Source: Anisus vortex
Taxonomy: Eukaryota > Mollusca > Gastropoda > Planorbidae
DNA length: 64,000 bases
NCBI GenBank assembly: GCA_949126835.1
Contig: OX421506.1
Coordinates: 29,928,441 to 29,992,440 of the forward strand
Reading direction: 5' to 3'
Below are positions 12,325 through 24,600 of the stretch, in pieces; the stretch's first letter is position 1; each line of letters starts with the position of its first letter. The notes beneath the pieces were generated by a model, which worked only from the letters and a program-made list of their open reading frames with translations, was not told the origin of the DNA and ran no database searches. The position numbers and the translations under genes are program-made.

Positions 12325-12515
12325 CCCTCTTAATGGCATTCGGGCATGGAATGGGTTGCCTGAACAAACCAGGAAAACCAGTAACTTAACAGAATTTAAA
12401 AGCATTAATTAAGATGCAAGACTAGACTCAAATCACGGATGAGCGTAGGACGCAATAATCTTCTTTATAGAAGAAGCGTCTGTAATAGGCCTATAGAAGA
12501 TAAGATAAGATAATG
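12325..12515 (+). mobile_element. LINE 3' tail copy
   Basis: Contains GGCATTCGGGCATGGAATGG, GAGCGTAGGACGCAATAATC and ends in (AAGAT)n. The final codons of ORF 11928-12389 run into it, so that ORF is not a gene. Confidence 0.85.
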
Positions 12516-13834
12516 ACAAACGACATTGAGAAACCCACAGCTTAAAACCCCCTGCGCTACTCATCATAAATATCGGACCCACTTTTTGATCGCTACTTCT
12601 GTCAGTTGAAAAGTAAGAAGAAGCAATTTTCCCCCCATTAACCCTTGACCTTTGTTCTGTATGCTTGTTTATTGAAGAGAAGCCAAAGAAATACTCGGAG
12701 GTCATTACACTTTTTAAATAAAGAATTATATGTTTTGTTTATTTTTATTTCTTGAATTTATAGCGAATTATATACTTAGGCTGGAAATGGATTAGATTAG
12801 TCTTATTGGATGTTTTCGAAAGATGATCAGTTCCTTGTGCCACGGACATTTTGTCTAATTCGATAAATATGTGAACCTTTTTTTTTAATGTGTAGGCCTA
12901 CTGCCGGATATGGGCCGCGGGTCCCAGTATGGAAACTAATGGAATCTACTCAATATACAAACTCCTATTTGGTTCAGCTTCAGTGATCGGAGTCAAACAA
13001 TTATATGACTATTTAACACACGAATACCAGTATTTAATGGAAGTATCCGTTATAGACAACGGGGATTGTGTGACCAGTAGGCTACAATACCCATCCGCCT
13101 TATAAGTATTAGTCACCCGTGAGTGCTGGATATACTAAAAAATACCTACAGACATCCTGGTGTTTTTACATGGATTCGAACCCCCGACTTCCCCAGAATG
13201 GAGTTTTAGTTTTTTCTTTAAAATCCGCTAGATGTCGAAAGGCGATACAAGTGGTTAGTAAATCGAATTTCTAGCATTCCCAGACATCTAGAGTTATAGC
13301 TTGTTTAAAAACAACAACAACAAACAACCTTAAAACAATTACAAAGAATTAGGGAGAAGGAAATCTAGGCAGAAAATCACAAAAGTGGCAGCAGCCCCCC
13401 CCCCCCCCCCCCCCCCCTGTGCTGACAATGCTCCACTCCGTATGTAAATGTCAAACGAGCTAAGTGAAAACACGTCTCGTCTGCGGCCCGACAGACTGGA
13501 TCTGAATGAATGTCGTCTCTTATTTATTGGTCTCAGGTTTCAGTAGCCCGTTCTATTGAGAATTAACATCCCCCCCCCACTCCCCCCCCCCCCCTTTCCG
13601 GAACGTATTGGATCTCTACACTCTACACCCCTCTCTACTTTCTTCCCTATAAAAAACAAGTTTATTGTGTGTGTATGTGTTGTTTTTCTACTGCTATGAA
13701 ACAAACCACAGGAAAATTGGAAAGGCACCAAAATCAGGTTTTTATCTGCTAAAGAGAGAGAGAGAGAGAAGGATAGTGAAAAAGAGAAAGCGAGATGAAA
13801 ATGATTGTAAAAGAAAAAATACAAAGCAACAACA

Positions 13835-14060
13835 ATGCCAGAACAAGTGCATATAATATAAGTACTTTTTTTCTTCCCGATTGGCATCCGGGCATGGAAT
13901 GGGTTGCCTGAACAAACCAGGAAAACCAGTAACTTTGTGTAACTTAACATCATTTGAAACACTGATCAAAACGTAACACTAGACTTAGACCACGGGGTGA
14001 GCGTAGGGCGCAATGATCTTCTTTATAGAAGGAGCGTCTTTAATATACAAGATAAGATGA
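13835..14060 (+). mobile_element. LINE 3' tail copy
   Basis: Begins AGAACAAGTGCATATAA and carries GGCATCCGGGCATGGAATGG and GGAGCGTCTTTAATATACAA. Overlapping minus-strand ORFs (13540-13969) are shadows. Confidence 0.83.
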
Positions 14061-14924
14061 TTAAAAGAAAATTGTTAATTAACTGAAAATCGATCGAACA
14101 CTAAACATTTTTCATTTTGGGACCACATTTTTAGACCCACAAAAAGTCGAAACATGAGGGGGGGGGGGGGGCTGCACATGCACACACACTCAAACTTACT
14201 GGTGTCGTACTGAGGAGATGCCTCAAAAGAAGGTTGGGCGGGTGAGCGTAGAGCGCTAGATGGTACAATAGTACGTTTGAAATCAAAAACAGTTGTGAGG
14301 AAAAGGAGGGTGGACAGACGCCCTGATATTTAAAATCGCCATAAACTTAAATGCATCATTATGCATGCGCTGTTGTATCAGTATAACAAAGAGCATAATG
14401 ATGTGTGTATATTAAATCTGACAAATATTGAAATATAATTACGTTATATTACAAACTATTGCTCAGGTATTATGGCAAAAAGTCCGGATCCAATGACCCG
14501 TAACGGCGTACCAGTACGCCAACATCACACACATGTTTTTCTTTTTAAAAATGACTATCGGGAATCTCAATATGCAGACGATATGACGTATTTTATATAT
14601 TATGCATACAATTTTATAAGCGTGGGTGTCTGTAAGTGTATTATGTCTGTGGTTCTTGGGCCGTTCTGTGTTACCTGTATACTTGTGTGTTTGCTCAATG
14701 TTAATCCATACACCGTTCTCTACACCCAAGATAGTATCTGTTGATTCGTTGATTATATTTCTGTAGGAGTCATGAACAAGACTCGTATTCATAATCTCCG
14801 CGGTTGTAAATATTAGTTGTTTTTTTTAAAAATAAGGCTGAGTCTGTGTATCTGTAAATATATTACCCTTTCACTGATGTGACGGCTTCTCAGAGCAGCT
14901 TGGTCGATATAACATGCATAGTAA

Positions 14925-15172
14925 AGTACCCTTCGGTACTGAGTTGATCATAAGGCCAGTGAAGCAGCGTTCACCAGTTTCTGTTGCCACGGCATACTAG
15001 GTGATTGTGGGACCAGCACAATGCAGAGCCGCCCCAACTAAGGTCAGGTACCCATCGGAGCTGGGTAGACGGGGACACCTCCCAGACTCGCGGAAAAATC
15101 CTAGTCTTCACCAGGATTCGAACCTTCGGTACGCCAGTCGAACGCGCTGCCACTCGGGCACCGCGCCCCTAT
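14925..15172 (-). mobile_element. tRNA-derived SINE (family S1), best copy
   Basis: Carries GAAGCAGCGTTCACCAGTTT, GGTACCCATCGGAGCTGGGT, CTTCACCAGGATTCGAACC (B-box on the minus strand) and GTCGAACGCGCTGCCACTCG (A-box region). ORFs on both strands across it are accidental. Confidence 0.82.
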
Positions 15173-15892
15173 ACATGCACACTTGAGCTTTTTTTCTAGC
15201 TCCAAAAATTATAAGAAAGGGTTAGAGATTATTTTTAAACCTATAAATAGATAGTTTGGGGGTCAACACTCTTATCTTATCTTTGCGAGGTTTCCGAATC
15301 TCCGAAACGACGGACATTCATTTATAAACAATGTGTCTACTTTCTCTCTCTTTTTCACCCAGTCTCTCTCTCTCTCTCTCTCTCGCACACAAACACACAC
15401 ACACACACTCTCTCTCTTTCTAATTCTTTCCTTTCACTTAAGGTGTAAACGAAATGGGGCTTGAGTTGGGGGGGGGGGGGGCAGAGAGAAAACGCATATG
15501 GCGTCGACATTTAAGGGGTTACCTCTTTTATAGGTCTACACATTTTCAGAGTAGTAGCCGTTCGTTATTAGAATTAAATTTATTTGAAGTTTTGAATTAT
15601 GACTTCTTAATGAAGAAACTATTATTAATGTATACGATCTGTACGGCCTACATACTATTTATAGAACGACAAGGAAATGAATTGAACTGAATAGAAACGC
15701 ACACAGAAAAAAAAAGCTACTTAAAAATAAGATTTGTGAGTGAGACACAGTTAATGGAAACATAAGAGGGATAGCTGCTTTAAAAAAAAATCAGTTGATT
15801 TGAGAATGATTTCTTTGCATGGCATTAGTTCCAGGCCTACTTAAAATATAACAACAGGCCGCTTTACACAACAATGTATCAACTAATTTATA

Positions 15893-16080
15893 ATCTTCTT
15901 ATCTTATCTTATACATTACAGACGCTCCTTCTATAAAGAAGATTATTGCGTCCTACGCTCATCCGTGGTCCGAGTCTAGTCTTGCATTTTTATTAATGTT
16001 TTAAATGATGTTAAGTTACTGGTTTTCCTGGTTTGTTCAGGCAACCCATTCCATGCCCGAATGCCACTCGGGAAGAATTA
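15893..16080 (-). mobile_element. LINE 3' tail copy
   Basis: The + strand reads CTTATCTTATCTTATACATT, ACAGACGCTCCTTCTATAAA, then CGCTCATCCGTGGTCCGAGT and AACCCATTCCATGCCCGAAT, a near-consensus reversed tail. Confidence 0.88.
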
Positions 16081-16677
16081 CAATTAGGTCTGCTATATAT
16101 GTAGGCTTATTCATTAATCATGTCCGTTTCTCAAGATTACTAGATCTAACCAACCATTTAACGCCTTTATGGCATTGACTTATTTAACCTACAGCCTACA
16201 ATATTTTAGTTATGTTAAAATATTGCAGTATTTTTTATTTCATTATAATACATTCTTTTGTTTCATAAAAAAAATGTAGTTCTAGTATTTAGTTTATTTT
16301 ACACTGCAAGTAAATAGTGAATATTTTAAATTCTACTCTCGGACGAGATGCGTTATAAAAAACGAAAGTGAAGATACTCTTAGTGCTTGTTAGCAGAAAT
16401 CTAAAAAAATCTTGCAAAGACACGGAACCCGTTGTTGAGAGGTCATGGCGTGTCATCGTAGCAGTAGAAAAATGTTTCGCCTTTCTGTCTCGTAAAAAAT
16501 ATTATTATTTGTGTGTCTTGTAGCTAAACGAAGACAACAAAAAAAAAAAAAATAGCGTCGTCATAAATAAAGTATTTCAGGGATTCCTAAATTGTTAGCC
16601 GATAAACCCACAAGTGACACAAGGCAACTTTTATTTCATCTTTTTGTCATACTTAAGACCAGTGTAATAGGCCTATC

Positions 16678-16782
16678 AAAGGGGCACGGTCGTTCGACTG
16701 GTGTACTGAAGGTCCCTGGTTCGCGGGTCTGGTCTGGAGTGTGTCCCTGAGTCTACCCAGCTCTGGTGGGTAGCCTACCTTT
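16678..16782 (+). mobile_element. tRNA-derived SINE S1, 5' half
   Basis: GGGGCACGGTCGTTCGACTG, then CTGGTTCGCGGGTCTGG and GTCTACCCAGCTCTGG. It is the sense-orientation head of S1; the tail is missing. Confidence 0.7.
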
Positions 16783-17849
16783 TCATTTGTCTAATTTCAA
16801 TTCCTCTTTCATATCGCTTGCTGCAGTCAAAGAAGAAGATGCTGATTATTTGTTTATTACAGTTTGTGAAGAGATTGTAGGCTACATAACCTTCTAAGAC
16901 ACTTGTTTCCAGTGTAAATGTTGCGCCTGTTAGGGCGCAATAACCACAAACAATAAAAGAAACATTAAAACAAAAACATACACACAAAAAAAAGTGACAA
17001 CGTTGGCAATGAAAAAGTGTTCAATTTCATTTCATTTACTGGCTATTGCGTTTCTAAATACTTGTACACTCTTAGCAACAATCACTGGGTACCTCTGGAA
17101 ACTTTGTGACTCTGCTTGAGACTCCCTGGGCTAAAAATAAGTGTCGTCCTATAGAGAGAAAAAATAGTTTTATTATGACGAAAAGCTAAGTGGGTGTCTG
17201 CTGTCAGTGCATTGAAATGTTACGCTTATGAGGTCTTGCCTTTCCCATACTCTACCCCTTCTTTCAAAACAAACAAGATCTATTCATTCACGACTCCTAC
17301 ACTCTATACAAGTGCTGACAAACTGCTTTTTGTAGTAGAGCTATAGGGCTATACTACTTTTGTTGTTATTTTTGTTGTCGATGGCCCAATAACTTACTGA
17401 AAAAATTGCAACCTACATTTTTAAAATTCTAAATGAAGATAACCATTTTGTCGACTTCGGCCGGCGCGTAATAAAATATATAGATCTAGGTCAAATAAAT
17501 GTAAATTCATTACGACAACGAACCAAAAAGAGGCTAATGGTTGCTGGGGCCCTGGAGCAAAGTGTAGCCTACTTGACGCTCCGTTAATGTATAAACTGTA
17601 AACATTTTCAAAGACTGAACATATAAAAATGGACTCATTTACTGGGGTTTTTCTGTGTTTTTTTCTTCTGCGTCATATTATTATGGAGACCCCCGTTAAC
17701 ATAACATAAAAAAACATCACAAACAAGAACTATAAACAGATGACAGAGTTTCACTTTAGGTTTTTAGTCCAGCCCTTCAGTGAAGATTTGAAAGCCGGCA
17801 CAGTAGGGGCAGTGATGGAGGCCTGATCCAGGGTGTTCCACAATCTGGA

Positions 17850-18048
17850 ACAAATGCATATAAGTACTCTTTCTTCCCGAGTGGCATTCGGGCATGGAAT
17901 GGGTTGCCTGAACAAACCAGGAAAACCAATAACCTAACATCATTTAAAACATTAATAAAAATGCAAGACTAGACTCGGACCACGGATGAGCGTAGGACGC
18001 AATAATCTTCTTTATAGAAGGAGCGTCTGTAATGTTTAAGATAAGATC
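17850..18048 (+). mobile_element. LINE 3' tail copy, near exon 1
   Basis: Starts GAACAAATGCATATAAGTAC and is almost identical to 5590-5780, ending AATGTTTAAGATAAGAT. High identity suggests a recent insertion. Confidence 0.87.
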
Positions 18049-18459
18049 TGCGGAAAAAAAAGAATATTTTTAGAAGTCGGGACATGCAGTTTGAGCTGAT
18101 GACCTCGGGTAGAGCGGGACACCTGTTGAATGCGACGCGGCTGTGTGGACATTTCCACGTGGCGGTTCATGATCTTGTACGTAGTGGTGACCTTGTTTAC
18201 CGCTCTGCGGTGTTGTAGGGGCTCGAGTTGGAGTTTGGCCGTAGTTATGTAGTCCGGTCAACACATTACAATAATACAGTCCAATGTGTGTCACTAAGTT
18301 TCAGTCAGTTTATAATTATTCCGTCCCTTACACACTCACAGTTACACAGTCGCTATTACTGTCACAAATATTAAATTCTCTCTGAGCATACATTATGTTT
18401 GTCTGCGCGCTATATAAATAAACTTATGATTATTATTTTAAAAAAAAATATATTTCCAG

Positions 18460-18675
18460 ATCTACTGGCTGATTATACCCTGCCGATGGACACCATTGAA
18501 CGAGACATCGTGCAGAACCCTTCAGGGCTGGACTCTAGAGTATACGGAGACCCTAAACTGGTCAGAGGCGTTCACGAGATGGGTCTCCAAATTGACGGGG
18601 TGTCTCAGTGGCTGCGAGTATCTGGAGCCGACCATAAAGGAGAATGTTTTGGTGACCTATCACATTGTGACAATG
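18460..18675 (+). CDS. Exon 1 (first visible): module A, N-terminal third
   Basis: Enters in phase 1 after the acceptor tatttccag and leaves in phase 1 at g|gtaaat. The 216-nt exon reads LLADYTLPMDTIERD and ends at the cysteine pair CFGDLSHC. It needs a G from an upstream exon not seen in the window. The opening resembles the first strand of modules B (YYLPMDKI) and C (HIDFERI), so it is a module start rather than a protein start. No signal peptide precedes it; the methionine at 18399 lies in intron sequence. Confidence 0.88.
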
Positions 18676-21600
18676 GTAAATAGTATTTTAAGAACTGATT
18701 CCATTCTGGTCTGAACCTGCAGTACAGAAAGTATTTACTTCATTTTTATACATTGTTTCTTGACTGTTCTTTTATGGGCAGCGGTGGTTTTGAGGCAGCA
18801 TGATAGGCTGGTGTAAGGAAAGTCCTGGGTTCGAATGATGGTGAAGGCTAGGATTTGTTACTGGGCTTGGAAGGTGTCCCTGAATTTACACAGCTCTTAT
18901 GGGGTAGTTGGGGCAAATTAAAGCATTGTGCTGATCAAACAATCCTCTGGTACGGTCGCAGAAACTGGTGAACTCTGCTTCACAGGCCCTATAGATCAAT
19001 TTGGATCAGACAGAATTACTTAATTTACTATTCTTCTTTTGTTAAATAAGGGGTAGAAAATTATTGTTCTATGTCTTTGGCAAATTCATATTCTTTTGTA
19101 CGAAACTTTATTTTAAGCATTTCTAATCTTTGTTAAGCATTTAATCAGGCAGATGAAATTCAATGAAGTGCATAGTATTTAAAGTCTTCAGCATCAATAT
19201 TAAATAGTTCACCTTACCATGAACAAATGTAATATTTAAAGATATTATTTTTTCTAAATTTAACCAAAAATTTTTTTAGGTTACTATGTTGGTATGTGGG
19301 TCCAATTTCTTGCCCATCCACGGAGCAAGGCGGTCTACATGTCCAATGGTGGCCACAGCCCAGATGGACACGGCATCGCTATGTACTACTCGGACCGAGG
19401 GCTGGAGTTTGTCTTCAAGACCAAAGATGGCAAAGAGTGGAGAGCGGAGGCCAGAGACATCATCCCAGGCATTTGGTACCATGTAGCTGCATCCTGGGAC
19501 AAGGAAAAAGGTGGGTACTTAATTCCTACACAGATTCTGGGAAAGTCAATTGACAGACTGTTATTCTATGGGGCATTGTGGCCGAGCGGCAGCATGCTCG
19601 GTTGGTCTCCCAAAGATCCAGAGTTCAAATCTTTGAAAAGGCTATCACTTTTATTTTAGCCTACTATTTTCTACTATTTTTTTTCGGAAAGACATATTTT
19701 CTTGTTCAGCTACTTTTTAAACCCATGAAAGTAAGACTTAAATTCATTGTAGTATAAGAGCTACCTATTAAAAATTACTTGATTTACTTATATATTTATT
19801 TTTAAATAAAAATTTTATTTGTTTTTTTAAAAAAGCTGCAAGAAAGAAAATAATTTTTTTAAAATAATTATTGCAAGCTTATATTTAGACTCTTGTGTTA
19901 TTTTTGTTCAACATATTTCAAACTATATACATGTGTAACAGTCCCCTGCACTGGTTTTCAAATGAGACTGGAACTGATGTATATTGTTTTTTCTGATTTC
20001 TCTCTAAGGGTTGCACGTGTACATCAACGGCTTCCAGGTGTCGCACTCGAAACAGCACCGCAAGGTGACCGCATCGCGGGACGGTGGCCAGTTCAAGGAG
20101 TTTGTCATTGGCAGGTCGAACGAGAGGAGCGGGCACGAGCAGCAGGTCCCCATGATTGTGGACGATTTCTTGTTCAAGTCCTCGTACAAGTTGCCCAATG
20201 AAGTCAAAGAAGATGGTAATGATGTATTTGTGTCTCTTACAGTTTGTGAAGAAAATGTAGTATATTTAGATCATAACCTCCGGAGACAGCTGTTTCAAAG
20301 ACCACTTTTATGAGGCTCTGGATTCGGTAGTGTCAAATATCCCCACATCCCCTCCTTGGTGACTTTAACGTCAGAGTAGACGTGGGGAAAATGTATCAAA
20401 TTAAGAACTAAACCTCCTGAGACAGCTGTTTCAAATGTTGTTTTCGGAGCTTCTGGGGATTCCAAACAAAAGCAACAACACTGGTAGTGGTTAAGTTAAA
20501 GACTTCACAAAAATATGAGTATTGGTTAGGGTTAAAACTTAAAAAAAAAAATTGGTAATAGTTTGGGTTAAGACATCTGAAATGACTGCAAAAAAAAAAA
20601 GCTTGATCAAATGGTTGTGAAGAAACAAGATAAGGTGCCACTGTACAAAGAGAATGTGTACTCACTTCTAACTGCATCTCAATACAAGGAATTAAGTTAT
20701 TAACTGGTCTATTATTTTAATCACCCTTCTTGTCATGATGAAAAGATGACAGAAACTAATGGGTTGTAAAAACTTGAAAACACCTACAAGATGATAGCAT
20801 TTTTGTGTAGTTGGTATTAAACTGACAAAATCAACAAATATTTTAATCAGATTGAATAAATGAGAACAGTTTTTAAAAAAGAATTGACTTTTTTGACAAG
20901 GGATATAACCTCTGTTAAATTATTTATCAAATCTTTACACAGGTCCAGCCTTTCATTATTATCTGCCCATGGATAAAATCACACAATCTAAGTTGGAGAT
21001 GATTGGTGGGGACGCCTCGGTCGTGGCTGCTGTCGGAACACTGCAAACAGTACCTGGCCTGATAGGACAAGCCTTGAGTTTTGCATCAAAGGGAGACTAT
21101 GTTGACCTGGGGGAATCTTCCAAAAAGTGTCTCGGGAATGTTGAATCATGTACTCATGGAATCTACATTTCTTTTTATGTTAAGTAAGTAGCTGATATTT
21201 ATAAATCATATTCTTTTTTCTAGCTGGTAAGCAATATTGCTATAGATATTGGACATACATTTAGGCTAATTATTATTACCTTTAAAATACATTTTAAACT
21301 AAAATATATAATACAATAATATCAACTTTTGATCTCAATAAAGTAGCCTACATATAATTTATAAGCTATATTACTATAAAATATGTGCCATTTGAGAATT
21401 TTTGTGTCTGGTGCTCAACTAATTCCATTTGTTCCAAACCATACAAATAAAACTGTCTCCTGACTGATTTTGCACTTCCACTATTTTTCTATTGTGGCAA
21501 ATTTTTACCTCTAATCTTTCTACCATATAAAACCAACACTTCATAACTTGGTGCGGCAGTGAACAGAACCCTAAAGCTGTGCCATCAAATGGGATTCCCC

Positions 21601-24600
21601 AATATCACTAGACACATAATGGAAAAAGTCTAGTTCTTTTTAATGAAGATTTGAAAACGATCCTAATCTAAAGAAGCATTCCCTGCCCAAAAGCATGGCT
21701 GAAAAAGGCAAATGAGAGTAATTTTTTGCATATTGAAAAATGGTCAATTAGAGCTGCCAACAAACATAGTGTAAGCTCAGAGCGCATTTAACATACAACT
21801 AAGAACACGGATATAATCTCTAGACTAAGAAATATAAAATAATTAATGATTTAAAACTTTTCAAACATGGAACAAATGAAATAAATGAAGCAAAAACCGA
21901 CCTAACATTTAAGTAAGACAGAAAGGGTGTAAAGCATGTTATCTAAAGTAAATATCGAAATAATAAGTTTTTAAGCTCTTTTAAAAAATAATTACTCTAG
22001 ATCTGGGGTCGGCAACCCACAGGAATTGTTCCAGATAATATTATTTTTATTAGAAGCGAACTGATTATAATAAGCTGGGCTGACTGTAATTGATTGTCAT
22101 TGCAGGAAAATATCATTAAAAGCTGTAAGGTAGATATTCAGTCAAGGGTAGATAACTGGGGTAATACTAACTTAACTAACAATAGTACAAAGTTATGCCC
22201 CTGCCCCTATGACATGTATTTGTTCTTTTTTAGATTTTCCTCAATCAATTTTTCTGTTATGTGTTCAATAAATATGAATGGAAATCACAATCAAATTTAT
22301 ATGTTTCTTTTCCCCCAGGTTCAGGAGAATTGATGGGGATCGCGGCTACATTTTCAGCTCTCCACATGGAATAGACATTTATAGATCTGGCTCACAGTTG
22401 TTTGCATCAGCACAGGTAAAGCTTGGCAGTTAATTCTAATGTCTATACATTTGTTAGTCTTTATAAGAATATATATTTTAGTTGAGTTCAAGCCTATCTC
22501 CACAGGCTTAATGGGACTTCAGAGTTGGTTCCTTAAGTTCGAGCCGATTCTCACAAGCATGGGAAAGTTAACTTTTACTAAAAAGTGATGGACCAAGTAT
22601 CCTAGCATATGTTTATGAGTGACTTGAAGGGACAAACAAAATGTAACTTAAAAACTTTAAAGTTTAATAAAGACACTTGAAAAACAAAATAGTGCAAAAG
22701 CAAGACATCATATTTAAAGCTTTTCTTGTTATTGTGAATTTATTTTTAACTTCTCTTCCTTTGTTTCTTACAAAAAATTACATTCTGCCTTTGTGCCTTT
22801 GCTTACTTTTGATATGACTATCACACAGGATTGCAATATTGATGTAGTTAAAGCATTTGTAGTTTCATTACAAAACTCTAAAGGTTTGTTTCTTTATCAT
22901 TTCTATCTCCGTAAATTTCTTTGAAAAAATCTTTTCCCTATTTCATTATGTAGAAAGAGCGCAGTATTTGGGAAGCCCAGTACAGGGGCCTCATGAGCGA
23001 CATCTGGTATTTTGTTGAGGTCAGCTGGTCCAAGGACAGTGGCATAGCACTCTTCGTCAACGGCGAGGAGGTCGACAGGCAGATTGACGAGAGACCAATC
23101 AGGGAGCCACGTTTCACAACGGAGATGAATGTTTTCATTGGTCGAAGTAATCAGGGGGCTCGGGTAGAACAGCTGGGAAATACTGAACTCGATGACATGA
23201 ATATTTTCTATGGCACTAAAGATATGTTAAGTTCTATTGGATTCATTCAAACAGGTACTTAGAAATATATCTTTACACGTTACTTTTAAACCAAATGTGT
23301 TTTAAATACAGGGATCTGTGTAATCTTATCTTATTTTATATAATACAGAAACTCTTTCTAAAAGGCGATTATTGCGTTCTACGCTCAACCATGGTCCGAG
23401 TCTAGTCTTGCATCTTTTTAATGTTTTAAATGATAATTTACTGGTTTTCCTGGTTTGTTCAGGCAACCCATTCCATACCCGAATAATCAATAGTAACAGC
23501 AAACATTGTTTGTAATTAAAATGATTAAACTTGATTTATCATAATATTTCCATTGATATTTTCTTAAAGGATAAGTGGTATACTTTGCTAATACTTTTTT
23601 ATAAGCAGATCATTTAAATAATGTAAGCATAATAATATATAAAACTTTATTATAATTGGCCCTGCTAAAAGCTAATTTTGAAAAGTTTATGTACATTTTA
23701 TGCACATGTAATATAGGCCTATACATGATACATATTTTTTTTTATAATTATAAATATTTCTCTCCATATTTTATAAATTCTATATTTATATCTCTATATT
23801 TATTAAATTGAGATCATAAATTCTCATAAATTATTTCTAGATCGCCCTGAAAACTATCACATTGATTTTGAGAGAATACAAGAGAATAAAATTCTGCACG
23901 ACAGCTTACACATTAACCTCGTGGGCTCTCCGAGGGCCGCTCGGGGCAAGGTTGGCCGTGCCCTGAGGCTTCATGGTACAAACGATTACGTTGAAGTCTA
24001 TGTGAAGAGCCCTGGCTGCTTCAGCGACCTCGACCTGTGTCAGCAGGGCGTACTGTACTCCTTGTGGATTCACCCTGACAGGCTGCGAAACAATACTTAC
24101 TACTTGTCCACCGGTAACAAAGGAATAGCTCTTTTATATAGGTGAGTGCATCTCTTTACTCAATGTAAAAAAAAAAGTAAAGTATGCGATGATTCAAAAT
24201 TGATCCATAGGGCTCGTGAACCTGCGCTTGCCAGTTTCTGTGGCCATGACATACTAAGGGATAGTGTTGCCCGGCACAATGTAATGCCGCCTGTACTTTA
24301 CCTTAACTAATGTCAGGTACCCATGAGAGCTGGGTAGACTCAGGGACTCCCTACAGTCCCGGGAACAAATCCTAGCCAGTATTCGAACCGAGATCCTCCG
24401 GTATGCCAGCCAAACGCGCAGCAGCGGCCACCATACTCAATGTACCTGCTAAAACATCTTTAGACACCAAATCAAGGTTATTGGTATATTTTATGCAACA
24501 ATATGCTTTAATTTTGCCAAAAGTACAAATAAGAAAGTTCAAATTTAGAGCTTAATAGAATATTACATTTAGGAAAATGGTACACAAATAAGTGACAGAA

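Larger units (their letters stand above)
6445..18459. other. Non-coding region before first visible exon
   Basis: No convincing exon was found in this 12-kb stretch. It holds the SINE, LINE and hAT copies listed separately, a CA-rich block (9240-9470, open on both strands from composition), runs of G or C (9640-9656, 13397-13417, 13571-13595, 14158-14172, 15467-15481), a CAA/CTGTTG-rich patch at 7190-7260 and a (CT)n/(CA)n tract at 15360-15420. The remainder is unassigned AT-rich sequence. Confidence 0.6.

Noticed and set aside
11928..12389. 153-codon ORF
   Set aside because: No domain or compositional support, and its end reads out of frame into a LINE tail.
13540..13962. 140-codon minus-strand ORF
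   Set aside because: Built from C/G runs, a CT tract and an antisense LINE tail.
17630..17710. Second signal-peptide exon (MDSFTGVFLCFFLL)
   Set aside because: Hydrophobic start, but no consensus donor in phase 1 follows before the stop.
18399..18459. Protein start at the methionine at 18399
   Set aside because: The bases before 18460 are A/T-rich intron ending in a good acceptor, and the encoded residues match no module sequence.
19571..19645. tRNA gene
   Set aside because: A and B boxes are visible but the acceptor stem does not pair; it matches a SINE head. The S2 head at 32360 was rejected on the same grounds.
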